The notes under the pieces: generated by a model | The model's database searches: none | What the model was told of the DNA's origin: nothing | Seen by the model: the letters and a program-made list of their open reading frames with translations, nothing else | Translations under genes and position numbers: made by a program | NCBI GenBank assembly: GCA_905250115.1 | Contig: CAJNOI010000003.1 | Coordinates: 659,936 to 723,935 of the forward strand | Origin: Adineta steineri | Taxonomy: Eukaryota; Rotifera; Eurotatoria; Adinetida; Adinetidae | DNA: 64,000 nucleotides | Direction: 5' to 3' | Shown: piece by piece, positions 38,967 to 50,362 of the stretch | Layout of the letters: the number at the start of each line of letters is the position of its first letter | Numbering within the stretch: the stretch's first letter is position 1

Positions 38967-39977
38967 TTATTGATGATTTTTTAATATATCTTCTAATTCT
39001 TTCAATAATTCTTGTCGTCTTTCATTGGAAATAAAAGCAGCATAAATAGCATTTTGTGTTAATTGCACCCAATCTTGAATAGATAATTGAAAAGCTTCTT
39101 GTATAGCATAAAAATTTGCCAGAATATAACCATCAAAATAAGCTGGATCATCAGAATTAATAGTTACTCTAATATGGTTTTCAAGAAATAATTTTAATGG
39201 AAGATCATGTATTTTCTTAACCACTTTGAGTTTAAGATTTGAAAGCGGGCACATTGTTAGAGGAATTTGAGATTGAGCAATTTGTTTTAATAATATTGGA
39301 TCATCGATACAATGAATACCATGATCAATACGTTCAACTTTAAGTAAATCAAGAGCTTCTTTAATATAGGATGATGAACCTTCTTCACCAGCATGTGCTA
39401 CACAATGTAAACCGAGTTCATGAGCTTTCTTATAAAGTCGAATAAATTTTGACGGTGGATTATTGATTTCATTTGATTCAAGACCAATACCAATAAAATA
39501 TTCACGATATTCTAAAGCTTTATCAAGAATGTCAAGTGCTGATTGTTCACTTTCATCACGTAGAAAACTAAGAAGAAGTGCTGTTGTCATATTAATTTCC
39601 TTTGTTGCTTTTTGGCAAGCACGTATCAAACCATCAAATTGACATTTAAGTGACACACCACGATTTATATGTGCATGAATATCAACAAATACTTCACAAT
39701 GACGAACATTATCAGCAGCAACACGTTGGAAATATGCCCAAGCTAAATCATAAAAATCTTCACTGGTAATAAGTACACTACATTCTTTCTCCAAAACATC
39801 AAGAAATGATTTTAAATCGTTGAAATTTGCATAAATTTCTTTAAGTTCATTAATATCTTTAAATGGCAATGTAATATTATTTCGTTTTGCTAATTTAAAT
39901 AGAAGATCAGGTTCCATAGTACCTTCTATATGTACATGAAGTTCAACTTTTTGTAAACAACGAAGAAATGAATCCAT
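38967..39977 (-). CDS. Adenine deaminase (Aah1/ADE type of the adenosine deaminase family)
   Basis: A single-exon 336-residue enzyme that should hydrolyse adenine to hypoxanthine and ammonia in purine salvage. Metal and catalytic motifs are complete: KVELHVHIEGTMEPDLLFKL (two His), CVAHAGEEGSSSYI (His and catalytic Glu), VERIDHGI, and INSDDPAYFDGYI (Asp pair). PLTMCPLSNLKLKV and SDDPAYF are typical of bacterial/fungal adenine deaminases rather than animal ADA, which has TDDP. It is intronless among intron-containing genes, is not a neighbour of other purine genes, and lies convergent to GPCR member 2, with stops 134 bp apart. Horizontal acquisition is the likely explanation. Codon use looks like its neighbours, so the event would not be recent. 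Confidence 0.88.
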   Translation of the reverse strand: MDSFLRCLQKVELHVHIEGTMEPDLLFKLAKRNNITLPFKDINELKEIYANFNDLKSFLDVLEKECSVLITSEDFYDLAWAYFQRVAADNVRHCEVFVDIHAHINRGVSLKCQFDGLIRACQKATKEINMTTALLLSFLRDESEQSALDILDKALEYREYFIGIGLESNEINNPPSKFIRLYKKAHELGLHCVAHAGEEGSSSYIKEALDLLKVERIDHGIHCIDDPILLKQIAQSQIPLTMCPLSNLKLKVVKKIHDLPLKLFLENHIRVTINSDDPAYFDGYILANFYAIQEAFQLSIQDWVQLTQNAIYAAFISNERRQELLKELEDILKNHQ

Positions 39978-40816
39978 ATTATATAATAATTAATAATCTA
40001 GTTTATTGATTATAAGTTAAATTACTAATGAATTACAACCAATCTATTTTTTTTGTAGGATATAGTAACATGTAATGTAGTGCAAATATATTGTTAAAAA
40101 TAACGTGATAGGCACATGTTTATTTATTTTCTTTTTCGTCAGTTTACTTTAATCGTAGTGGTATTTTTTCTTTTAATCGTTCTGTATATATATAGATGGG
40201 TAGAAATTACGAATCTAAATTTAGAGAAATAGTTTTCATCTGACAAAATCAAAGTATGCTAATAAAAATCCGTTAGAAACATTTCGCTCTTTTCATATGA
40301 TCGAAGTTTCATTCACTTTGCACTCAGAAGATGTATTTGGAGTAAATAGAATATATTACATACAAAATATCACATGTATCAAAGTTTTCTTTGAAGATTA
40401 AATAGACACTAAATACTACTGTTTCAAATATCAATTTTCCTGATGTTTAACATGGTTACTAAATGTGATGGCTCTGTGGATACCATCAAAATATATCTTT
40501 TCTTTGCCTACTGAATCGATTCGATGTTCTTTTTATTCTGGAAGTCAAAAACTTCGCTATACTAAAGCCTCTTCTAATATTATATTGGCGTAGGATTCAT
40601 CTGAAATGAGATTTGATTTTGACATATTTTTTAATAAATTTTAAATTCGCAATTAGATATACTACGTGTCAACAGAATATTATTTTGTCAATTATGTTCA
40701 TTAGTTACAACAAAACTTCATTATATATTCATAAATATTAATAAAGAAATATGACATTTGAAGAAAAACTCGCAAAAGTTTTGTCCTTAGATTATTGTAA
40801 ACGAATTATTCACATT
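39978..40816. other. Spacer between adenine deaminase and GPCR member 3
   Basis: About 840 bp, AT-rich, holding both divergent promoters. No motif or gene recognised. Confidence 0.35.
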
Positions 40817-41867
40817 ATGTCGATGCAACTAACAGCACAAGAAATTCTTGATGCTTTTGAACATTTTACAATTTATGTTAGTTTTATTATTTTATTTGGT
40901 GGTATTTTTGGTCATATTATTGATATTCTAGTTTTTACAAGTTCTAAACCATTTCGAAAAAATCCGTCCGCTTTCTATCTCACTGCTGAATCAATTGTAA
41001 ATTGTATTCATTTACTTATTTCATATTCTTCTCGTATTGCAATCAATGGTTTTAATAATGACCTAACACAAACATCTATTATATGGTGTAAATTACGGAA
41101 TCTAATTGCAACAAGTTGTACACTTCTTTCACTTACTATTGTTTGTTTTGCCGCTATTAATCAATATCTATCAACTAGTTTTCAATCGCATTTAAAACAA
41201 TTGAGTACACTTAAACTCGCTCATTATCTCACTTTTATTGCAATTATCGTTTGGATTTCGCATGGAATTTTATTTTTGATTTTTATGAATATTCAAACAC
41301 CATATGGATGTGTGTCTATTAACAATGATTTTATTATTTATGTTACATATGTATATTATCTAATACTTACTGGATTCTTACCAATCATAATTACATCAAT
41401 ATTTGCTACATTAGCTTATGCAAATGTTCGTCGTGTTATACGACGTCAAATTCCAATTATTCGTCGTAGACTTGATAAACAATTAACTGCAATGATTTTA
41501 GTTCGTGTAGTATTTCTAGTAACAGTTACACTACCTTATATTATTTATCGTATATATACGATACAGAGTCAAGCAAATCAAAGTGATACTATTGAGCAAG
41601 CCATTGTGAATTTAATCGGGGCTGTAGCTTATACTTTATTCTATTTAAATTATGCTGTATGCAATATATATATTTAATATTCGATATGATGTTTTATTTT
41701 GTTTGCTTTAGGGTTCATTCTATTTGTTTTTAATCTCATCAGAACGATTTCGTCGACAAGTTAAATATATCGTATTCAAAAAATATTGGCGAATGTATTG
41801 TCAAACAGGTCCACGCAACAATCATATAGCTCCAATATCACATATATCAAGTGTTGAATTAGACTAA
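40817..41867 (+). CDS. Rhodopsin-like GPCR, cluster member 3
   Basis: The start at MSMQLTAQEILDAFEHFT fits the paralogues; an upstream in-frame Met at 40751 would add 22 residues. TM1 reads FGHIIDILVFTSSKPFRKN, so the usual GN pair is replaced by GH. Then YLTAESIVNCIHL, WCKLRNL, FAAINQYLSTSFQSHLKQLS (NQY, losing the Asp of DQY), TPYGCVSIN, and NVRRVIRRQIPIIRRRLDKQ. One intron (from about 41660 to 41711) joins LNYA to GSFYLFLISSERFRRQVKY; the tail ends SSVELD at TAA 41865-41867. The loss of both the TM1 Asn and the TM3 acidic residue makes it the most divergent member. It may be impaired in G-protein coupling or constitutively biased; this is inference. Confidence 0.83.
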
Positions 41868-42499
41868 AACTATAATCCATATATTTTAATAATTTTGTAT
41901 TTATCGTTATTTAATTGTACTGTATCGTCTATAATTACTTTAAATAAAGACTATATCCATTTGTGTTTTATCTATTTCTTCGTCATTTTGTAGATCCTAT
42001 TTGAGATAAGTCATGTGCGTATGTAACTCGATTGATGTTTTCAGTTACTGAGTATATGCTATGTTGTTTCATATCAATTAAGAGCATTATCTATACTAAA
42101 ATAGATATATTCGGTTAGAAAGATCACGCTTTTTGTATCTCATAATTTAATTTTGCTAATCTTATCATTATGATAATGAAAGAAAGATAAAAATAAATGT
42201 TAAGTTTCTGTATTAATGCCTGGAAAGGTCACATTCAAAGTCATTCGACATACTATTAAAAGAAAGAAGGACTTATCCTACAAAGGATATCTTTTTATAG
42301 AAAACTTTCACTGCATACGGATATAAGACAGTATTATTTAATCAATTATCTATGGCAAAAAAAATTTCTTATTTTATCTGCTTAGACGTCGTAAATATTT
42401 CTGGGATCAATTTAAATTTTCACTACTATATGAATATGATAGAAAAACTAGTTAAATATTCATTGCACGACTAATACAAAAAAATAAAAACTTATAACC
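41868..42499. other. Spacer between GPCR members 3 and 4
   Basis: About 630 bp, AT-rich, no supported gene. Confidence 0.35.
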
Positions 42500-43545
42500 A
42501 TGTCATCATTATCGATAGCACAAACAATTCTTTCTATCGCTCAAGATTGTACCATCTATATTAGTTTTATTATTTTAATTGGTGGTCTACTTGGAAATAC
42601 TTGCATTATTATAACTATCTCACGTCTTAAATTTCTTCGAAAAAATTCTTCTAGTTTTTATCTTATTTCAGAATCGATCGCAAATTCTATCATATTAGTC
42701 ATACCTTATAGTTTTCGTATTGGCATCAATGGATTTAATTATGATCCATCGCAAACATCAATTGTATGGTGTAAATTAAGACAAACATTTGGTCAAATGT
42801 GTATACTTATTTCCATGAGTCTTGTATGTTTTGCTGCTATTGATCAATATTTATCAACTAATCATCGTCCATATCTACGTCTAATGAGTTCACTTAAACT
42901 AGCTCAATATTTAACAGCATGTGCAATATTTATCTGGATTCTACATAGTATTCCGTTTATTGTTTTTCTAGAGATTCAACAATCCAATGGTTGTAATATA
43001 TATAATAATGTACTTATAAATTATATTACATATATTTATTATCCAATTCTTTGTGGCATGTTACCTATCATAATATCGTCATTATTTAGTTTGTTAGCAT
43101 TTACAAATGTTCGTCAAATCCTTCGACGTCAAATGCCAGTTTTTCGACGTAGACTTGATAGACAAATGACTTCAATGATTTTAATTCGTGTCATTTTTCT
43201 GATTATATTTACACTTCCAAATACTATTCAACGAATTTATGCTTTAATTATGCCTGCAGATCCAAATGACTTAATCGGAGCCGCTTTAGAACAATTGGTG
43301 AGTGTAATTACGACCTCATTGTTTTATTGTCATGTATCGGTATGTACTTTTTATCTTTTGTCTATGTCATGATTTAATATTTAGTTTAGTGCTCTTTCTA
43401 CATATTCATTATTTCATCTCGTCGATTCCGTCGACAAGTTAAATATGTTTTTTTCAAAAAGTGTTGGAAACCAAACCGTAAAAGAACAGCATGTGTCTAT
43501 CCAGCAGCTGCAGGTTCATGTGTCTTAAGTAATGAACTGAACTAA
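42500..43545 (+). CDS. Rhodopsin-like GPCR, cluster member 4
   Basis: The start MSSLSIAQTILSIAQDCTIY matches members 1 and 2. TM1 has LLGNTCIIITISRLKFLRKN, then YLISESIANSIILV, WCKLRQTFGQM, FAAIDQYLSTNHRPYLRLMS (DQY), SNGCNIYN, and NVRQILRRQMPVFRRRLDRQ. The intron runs from about 43339 to an acceptor at about 43389 (ATTTAGTTTAG); using the second AG gives CSFYIFIISSRRFRRQVKY in frame, as in the paralogues. The tail ends SNELN at TAA 43543-43545. The order of the four genes and shared intron argue for serial tandem duplication. Confidence 0.83.
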
Positions 43546-44918
43546 TTGTACTCAACTTTCTTTTAAAAAAATATTATTCTTGCATTGTTTTAAATACTCC
43601 TACAATAATAAACTACTTATTCGATTTTTCTTTTATACATTTACTATAATGTATATTGATTGAAAATTATTTATAAATTGTAACAATTATGGTTGTGACT
43701 AATGATAGTCGTAGTTTAAATATAATAATAACAAAAAATAAGATTTACGATCAATATTTTAAGTGACAATTCTATTGATTATAGTTGTTTCATTAAAATC
43801 ACAACTGTCAGAACTTACTATCAAAAGAATTCTTTTTTGTAGAAATAAAATATTCTTACCAAACAATGGTAAATAATAGTTAAAATTATGCTTATTGAAT
43901 ATGTAAAGTAGTGTTGTATTTTTATCAAGTATTCATCATCTTACCTCCTTAATTTTAATTCTTTTAGTCTCGAATAAATTAGAAATATAAGAAGATACAC
44001 AACGATAAACGACACTTATAAAATAAGATGTATTTTATTCTTTTCTGATAGTTATATATCGATTCTCACTGATAACAGAGAATAACATATTAGCATAGTT
44101 TAATTTCTTCTTTTTACTCATATACAGCAAGGAAATATTGTTCTATGATTCATATCAAGCTTACATGATTAGCTACGGCGATACACAGCAGATAAAATGC
44201 ATATTTATTTTACTCATATAAAAAACTTACTGTTTTTATTTATCTCAAAATCTGCTTCAAGACAATTTTTAGAATATCGAATTTACGACAATATAAGAAA
44301 TGAGTTAGTACAAAAACGCAGACACACATACACTAGGTGTGCTACATTACTTTTATTACTTATTATTGGTTTTACTCGATTACTCTTATTACTTTTCATA
44401 ATTATTACCTATGTCTAGTCAAGTAATATAGCATCTGTAGTATACATAGAACATTTTTTAAATAAAAGATGACAGAGAAGGTCATACAAACTGTCTCTCC
44501 TCATAAGGATATAGTCGGAAACACATTCAGAAACATCTTTAGACTAGAAAGAATGAAAAACTACTTGTATTCTCATTTCAAATAGTTAAATTCAATTGAA
44601 TCTTCGAATAAGTTATAACACAGTCTGATTTACTGTTGATTATATTCAAATTTGATGGAATCATAACAGTATTCTTCAATTGTAATGTAGCTGAAGTAGT
44701 AAATGTAAATTATTTTAAATACCAAAAAAAACAGCCACAAATATTCTTAAGCGATAGCAATCGTTCAAGCACTGCAATAAGTAATGAAATAAACATCCTT
44801 AAATAATTAGTTTTAAAGAGAGATTGTATTCATCACTGATAATAATTACGATAAGTTTTATTTTTATAGATAAAGAACAATATGAAAAAACGAATGTTTT
44901 TTTTTTATTTATTTTTGA
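43546..44918. other. Spacer after the GPCR cluster
   Basis: About 1.4 kb without a supported gene. A 73-codon frame at 44197 is AT-driven and unsupported. Confidence 0.4.
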
Positions 44919-45533
44919 CTAATCATCTGCGTCGTGCTGTCGATTTGCCATATACATGCAAAACTAAGAAATCAAATAGACAATAAGCTTGTAAATGAAA
45001 TTTTTCTTCAAATATCTTACTTCATCAAATAAAATGAAACCACCTCCATTTGTATCGATATTGTTAAATTCTTGTTTTAGATAATTATCATCTAAATGAT
45101 CTTGACTTAATAAACTGAAACCTTTTTTAAATTCATTAAAAGTAATACGATGATCACCATCTTTATCAAATTGTGCGAATTTTTTGCTTAGATCATCATA
45201 ATAACCAAGTACTTCAATAAGCTTTGCAAATTCTTTTAATTCAATAAAACCATTCTAAAATAAAATTAAAATTTCTTTCAATTAAAATCTATCTCCTATA
45301 TTATTCCTTACTCCGCCATTATCTGCTGCTTTATATGCTCGCATAATAGCTTTCTTATTTGAACCAAGTTCTGGATAATAATGAGTAACAGCTCGATCAA
45401 TTTCAGCTAATGATAAATGACCATTACCATTATCAAATGATTTAAATAACTAGACATATAGAATATATATCATAAAACACTTACAAATAAAACATACTTT
45501 TTTAATTTCTTCTTTGCTTCTTTTTGGTGGCAT
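44919..45533 (-). CDS. Four-EF-hand calcium-binding protein (calflagin/FCaBP-like)
   Basis: Four reverse-strand exons give about 175 residues starting MPPKRSKEEIKK and ending FCMYMANRQHDADD. The EF loops are DNGNGHLSLAEI, DNGGNGFIELKE, DKDGDHRITFNE and DTNGGGFILFDE. Most calcium-ligand positions are filled; loops 1, 2 and 4 carry Gly or Asn substitutions. The ADNGGNGFIELKEF and IDTNGGGFILFDEFC segments resemble flagellar calcium-binding proteins (calflagin family), so a ciliary calcium-sensor role is plausible. Introns at about 45001-44962 region, 45257-45313 and 45450-45498 are GT-AG. No N-terminal myristoylation glycine follows Met, unlike calflagin. Confidence 0.75.
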
Positions 45534-46561
45534 TGTTAAAATGTATCTTGAAGAAATTTAAAACACAAATTCTTGTTAAAGATTGTAGAATAGTAATACA
45601 CCTAGAATGTTAGTAAAATAGAAAATTACTTTCTTTCTTCTGTGTATTTAAAGAGAAGAAAAAATAGCTTCACCAAGGTAACCTGCAGTGTTTGAGAATG
45701 AGTCAATTTATTTCATCTCTTTCTCTTTTTTTTTTTTATTTCGACAAACTGTGACATAGATGAATAACGAGAAAGAGAAAAAAAAAGGTGAGCGTTTCTC
45801 TCTAAAGAATTGTTATAGGATGCAATATTTATTTAGCAAGAACCATTTATGAATGAATCTGTGGGGAGTATGCGCGTGACGCATAAGAATTCCTAAGAAA
45901 ATCTACATCATACGATTAAAAATAATTGTTGAGTCTAAAGATAAACTTTTGTATTAATAATTACATCAAGATATCAAACGAGTTTTAATATTGTTATTTT
46001 CTGACATTAAATTAGTCATAATACATTTAGTACTGAGTGCCTGTAAATTTTTTATTATTGTACAAGTACAACTTTACCGTTGAATAAATACCTGTCCGAG
46101 GTCGATTGAGTTTTTGATAGAGATTTGTTGAGACAGCTGATGGAATAGAATAAACAATTTTGATCTGTCAATAAGCATTACCTTAAGCAAATACTCTGTT
46201 TCTTTATATAGAATCCAATTATGATTTTATGTATGTCTTAGTGCCATAGATGACATAAACATTTGCTATTTTCGTATGATAATACTACAAGTTCATATAT
46301 TATAAACGTTTTTTTTTTCTTTCTAATGTATGTTTGTTCACGAGTACCCATCACTATCCGTACAATTACCGAAAGACGATGAAAAGAAAAGGAAGAAACC
46401 ACAAAAATGAACAGAAATGTTAAAAAAAAGAAAAAAAAACACCCAGCTTTCACATCTCATGTTTTCGTTAAAAATAATCATATAAACTACAAAAAAAGGA
46501 CAACAATTAGTATTCGTCACATCGGTATAAATATTGCGTTTATATTGATTAATTATATTAA
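45534..46561. other. Spacer between EF-hand gene and GPD1
   Basis: About 1 kb, AT-rich, with a purine/pyrimidine-rich stretch near 45710-45790. The overlapping frames at 46238-46568 are low-complexity Lys/Phe runs and are not credible genes. Confidence 0.4.
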
Positions 46562-47891
46562 TTACCAAAATTCAGGATGATGACGAAGAGCATCGATCAA
46601 TGCTGTAGGTTCAAGTCGTCGTTCACATATCTCATGTACAGCCGCAAATAATGGAAATCTATATGAATTAAAAATATATATTTTAATACGAAAAAAAATT
46701 TCCACTTACTTATTTGCTTGTCCTTTGTCTCTAAGCCATTCTTGAACTTCAGCAGCTGCATCAGGTCCTTGTAATTTTTGTCCATTGAGCATTTCTTCTT
46801 CAAGTGTCTTAATATCTTTACCAGTTTTTACAAATGCAGCAGCAACTTTACGATTACGACCACCATAACATGTTGTAACAAGATCAGCAACACCACATGA
46901 TTCTAAAAAGATTTGAGGATGATGTCCTAATGAATAAAATAAAAATTATTTTAATACATTTTATATAATTCAAAATAACAAACCAGGAAAAAATTCTTCA
47001 CAAAATTTTACCATTTCTTTTAAACCGAGACGAATAACAGCAGCTTTTGTATTATCACCATAACCTAATCCATCAGAAAATCCTGCAGCAACAGCAACAA
47101 TATTTTTTAATGCACCAAGTACTTCAATAACTTCGATATCTGGTTTAATAACAATACGAAATTCTTCTGTTTGAATAAGACCTTTAATTAATTGTCCATG
47201 TTCATAATTACGTGAACCAACTGTAGCTTCACAAAATGTTCCAGCAGCAACTTCAGTAGCAATATTGGCACCCATTAATACATAACAAGGAATTTCAAGT
47301 AAACGACTAATTACAGACGATAACAGATCAACACGTTTATCTTTACCAACATAAAAACCCTGAAATATAAATCAAACAATTTTTCTTATATTATATCTAT
47401 TGCCTTCATAAATTCAACATACTTTAGAGAAAGATACTGCAAAAGCATTTTTCTTTACATTGGATTTAATTGCATTACATGCTCGCTCAACAAATTGATG
47501 TGGTAAAACAAATAGTAAGATATCAGCATCTTTTACTGCTTCAACAACATCTGGATATGCAACCTGAATTAGATAATGTAAAGATGAATTTATAAATAAA
47601 TAAAACTTACAACGTTCGGTGTAAATTTAAACCCTGGTAAATACTTGACATTTTCATGTTCTTCATTAATAATTTCTGTTAATTTTCGTCCATTAACCAT
47701 TTCTTCAAAAACATACATGCGTATTTCATTTTCAAATGTATTAAATTTAGTTATATTATTGCCAACAATTTTTGCAATTGTTGAACCCCTAATTATTAAT
47801 ATAAAATAAAATTATAGATAATACTATTAAAATCAAACACATACCAATTGCCACTACCAACAATCGCAACTCGTTTAAGTGGATCACTCAT
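46562..47891 (-). CDS. GPD1: Glycerol-3-phosphate dehydrogenase, NAD-dependent, cytosolic
   Basis: Catalyses dihydroxyacetone phosphate reduction to glycerol-3-phosphate, linking glycolysis to lipid synthesis and redox balance. The reverse-strand exons read [20 protein letters not shown] (Rossmann loop), [52 protein letters not shown] then [12 protein letters not shown] (active-site Lys region), [19 protein letters not shown] and ALRHHPEFW. Length and domain order match the animal enzyme of about 350 residues. Introns of about 50-60 nt separate five or six exons. Start at 47891 and stop TAA at 46562-46564. All hallmark motifs seem intact. Confidence 0.93.
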
Positions 47892-50076
47892 CTAAAATGA
47901 AACTATAACATTCAAAATAATATAACACAGCTGTGACCTTTGGACTCTTCCTACTAACAATATTCTAAGGAGAATGATATGCATATCTTATACCTTTACT
48001 TGCTCTTATTTCTTACGATTGTTTATAGTCAATGTATCAGATAAGAAACATACAAAATAACTGTCGACTATAAAAACAATGATAAGAGCACATGTAAATA
48101 AAAACTAAATCATTTTATTACTATTATCATACCTTTATTTAACAAAACGAATAGTATATAGTATGTTAATCGTCTCGACTAGCATATCAGAAGAAAAAAA
48201 TTTATGTCGAGAAAATATATGTACTTAATAAATATGAAATAGTATTATAGAAGATTACTTTTGTATTTCTCTTGTTATCATAAGAATCAACTAGGATGAT
48301 TTGTAAAATAGTTCTTTGTCGCTACGTGATTTAGTACGACTGACGTTGAAGGACGCGACATATTTCTGATAGAAATATAAAAATACTATGCTAATGTTTA
48401 TCAATAGATCTGGATGAATGAAAAACTAAAGAATGATAAGAGTCTATACATTTGTATATATAGAGATGGAGCTGTGTTGCATTGGCTATAATGAAATGAA
48501 AAACAAAATAACGATTATTCATTATAACAAACTTTTGATTCTCCAACTAATATATAACGATAATTTATAATAGCTTAGAGATAATCGTTGTTTTTTTCTA
48601 TTTAAAAGAATAGCAATCGTTATTTTCTTAGTTGTATTGATATGCATATTGCTTGTTATTATTCAAAGTAAAATCGTTCCTCATTTTTTCAATAGATAAA
48701 AATTATAAGTATATATTTGGAACAATCTGTCACCACCTTGTCTATATTATCAATGTCAGATATTTTTTTCTAATCAATATATGTCCTATTATGTGTAAAC
48801 GTCGTACTGAAGTAGTGTCTTTTCGAAGACTATATAGAACTAGATTTAAAGAAATAAAAATCAAATTAAATTATTATGTAAATATATATTAAAATGCCAT
48901 CGGACAGTATTGTACTTGATTTTCCACTGCATAATAATATAAAATCGAGAAAAACAACTGTTGCCAAATATGAATAAAAGCAAGTATCAACTATGATTTT
49001 ATAAGCATTCTATAAATTCAGACATGAATTCTTATCTTAATGTGAATGTTATTTTACATACACCTGACAAGTCGTCTAATCTCGAATAAGAAATAGATAC
49101 GAATTATGTAAATATTGAACATGTCGATATGACAAACAAGTAAAAGAATGTCATTCCTTGAAAAATACACATAAGTGTAGCTAATTACGACAATGGAGCA
49201 CTAAAGTATAATATAAAATGGTTGTATAAATGATAATGTTGACTCTTTACCGTAGTTTATCTTTCAGTCAATGTTAATATCATAAATAAATGCCCAATTC
49301 AATACCACAACTCTCTTATCCATCTCTAATATGAAATGACCTATCTGAAGACGTATATTTTAATAATGTATGAAAGACACACTAAATCTATATTGGTATG
49401 ATACCATTGATACGTCATTCAGAAACACTCTTTTCATACTTATCTATAAACCTTTATTTGTTATCAGCATGAATTAATACTGAAAAATATGGAAGCAGTT
49501 ATTTTTTTTTAACTTTTTCTATTTAGATTCTGTATTTTATTCAACTACCAATATATCAATATCAGTAGTGATAGAATTCATCACAAGTAGATTTTAAAAA
49601 TTTTGTCACAATGATTTTTTCTTTTTATTGCAATTAGTAATACTATTAGAACTCTTAAATAAAATGTTATATTTCTGTTCACCAAACAAATGATATAGCA
49701 AAATCTTCGCAGATTATATATTCATTCCTCCAGAAAAAAACAAAAGTTCTATATATATGTATGTTTCTCTTCAGGATTTAACTAGACTTGTGAATTATCA
49801 GCAGAATTGTAACATACTCTATACACATTCTTCTCATCGAAATCAAAATTCTATTCAAAACTTTGCTTTTCCTTTAGGAATTAAATAAATTTCTGAATTA
49901 TTAACAAAATTACGATGAATCATACACTCCTCCCTCACTTCCACAGCAAAATTCTCTCTAGAATTCTAGTTAAATTCTAAAGAGAAAACCGAATTCTATG
50001 CCAAGTTAGAACATTTTATATGATAAATAGCATTGATAATATAACAGAATTCTGTCAGTCATCATTTTGATATTAG
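47892..50076. other. Gene-poor AT-rich stretch
   Basis: About 2.2 kb with no supported gene, tRNA or repeat of note. The 79-codon frame at 48653 is AT-driven. Upstream regulatory sequence for the GPD1-like gene should lie at the left end. Confidence 0.4.
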
Positions 50077-50362
50077 GAAGTTGGAAAAAATCAAATATAG
50101 GGGGAAAAATGAATACTTGGAAAAAACCCAGTATTCTGGTGTTATGAAGTTGGAAAAAATTAACTTTAGGGGGAAAAACGAATACTTGGAAAAAACCTAA
50201 TATTTTGGCGTTACGAAGTTGGAAAAAATTGACTATAAGGGAAAAATAAATGCTTGGAAAAAACCAACTACTCTGACGTCAGTAAGTTGGAAGAAACCAA
50301 CTGTATGTGGAAAAAACCACCTGCTCTGACGTCAGCAAGTTGCATAAAACCACCTGTATGCG
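50077..50362. repeat. Minisatellite, about 69-bp unit
   Basis: Four to five tandem units beginning GAAGTTGGAAAAAAT at 50077, 50146 and 50215, then TAAGTTGGAAGAAAC at 50283 and a shortened unit near 50335. Each unit also holds a second CTTGGAAAAAAC box. Later units acquire TCTGACGTCAG, a CRE-like palindrome, at 50271-50281 and 50326-50336. A lone related piece (GTTGGTTTTTTCCAAC) lies near 55377. Confidence 0.7.

Noticed and set aside
46238-46568. Overlapping Phe/Lys-rich frames on the minus strand
   Set aside because: Low-complexity translation of poly-A/T tracts, no introns or motifs.
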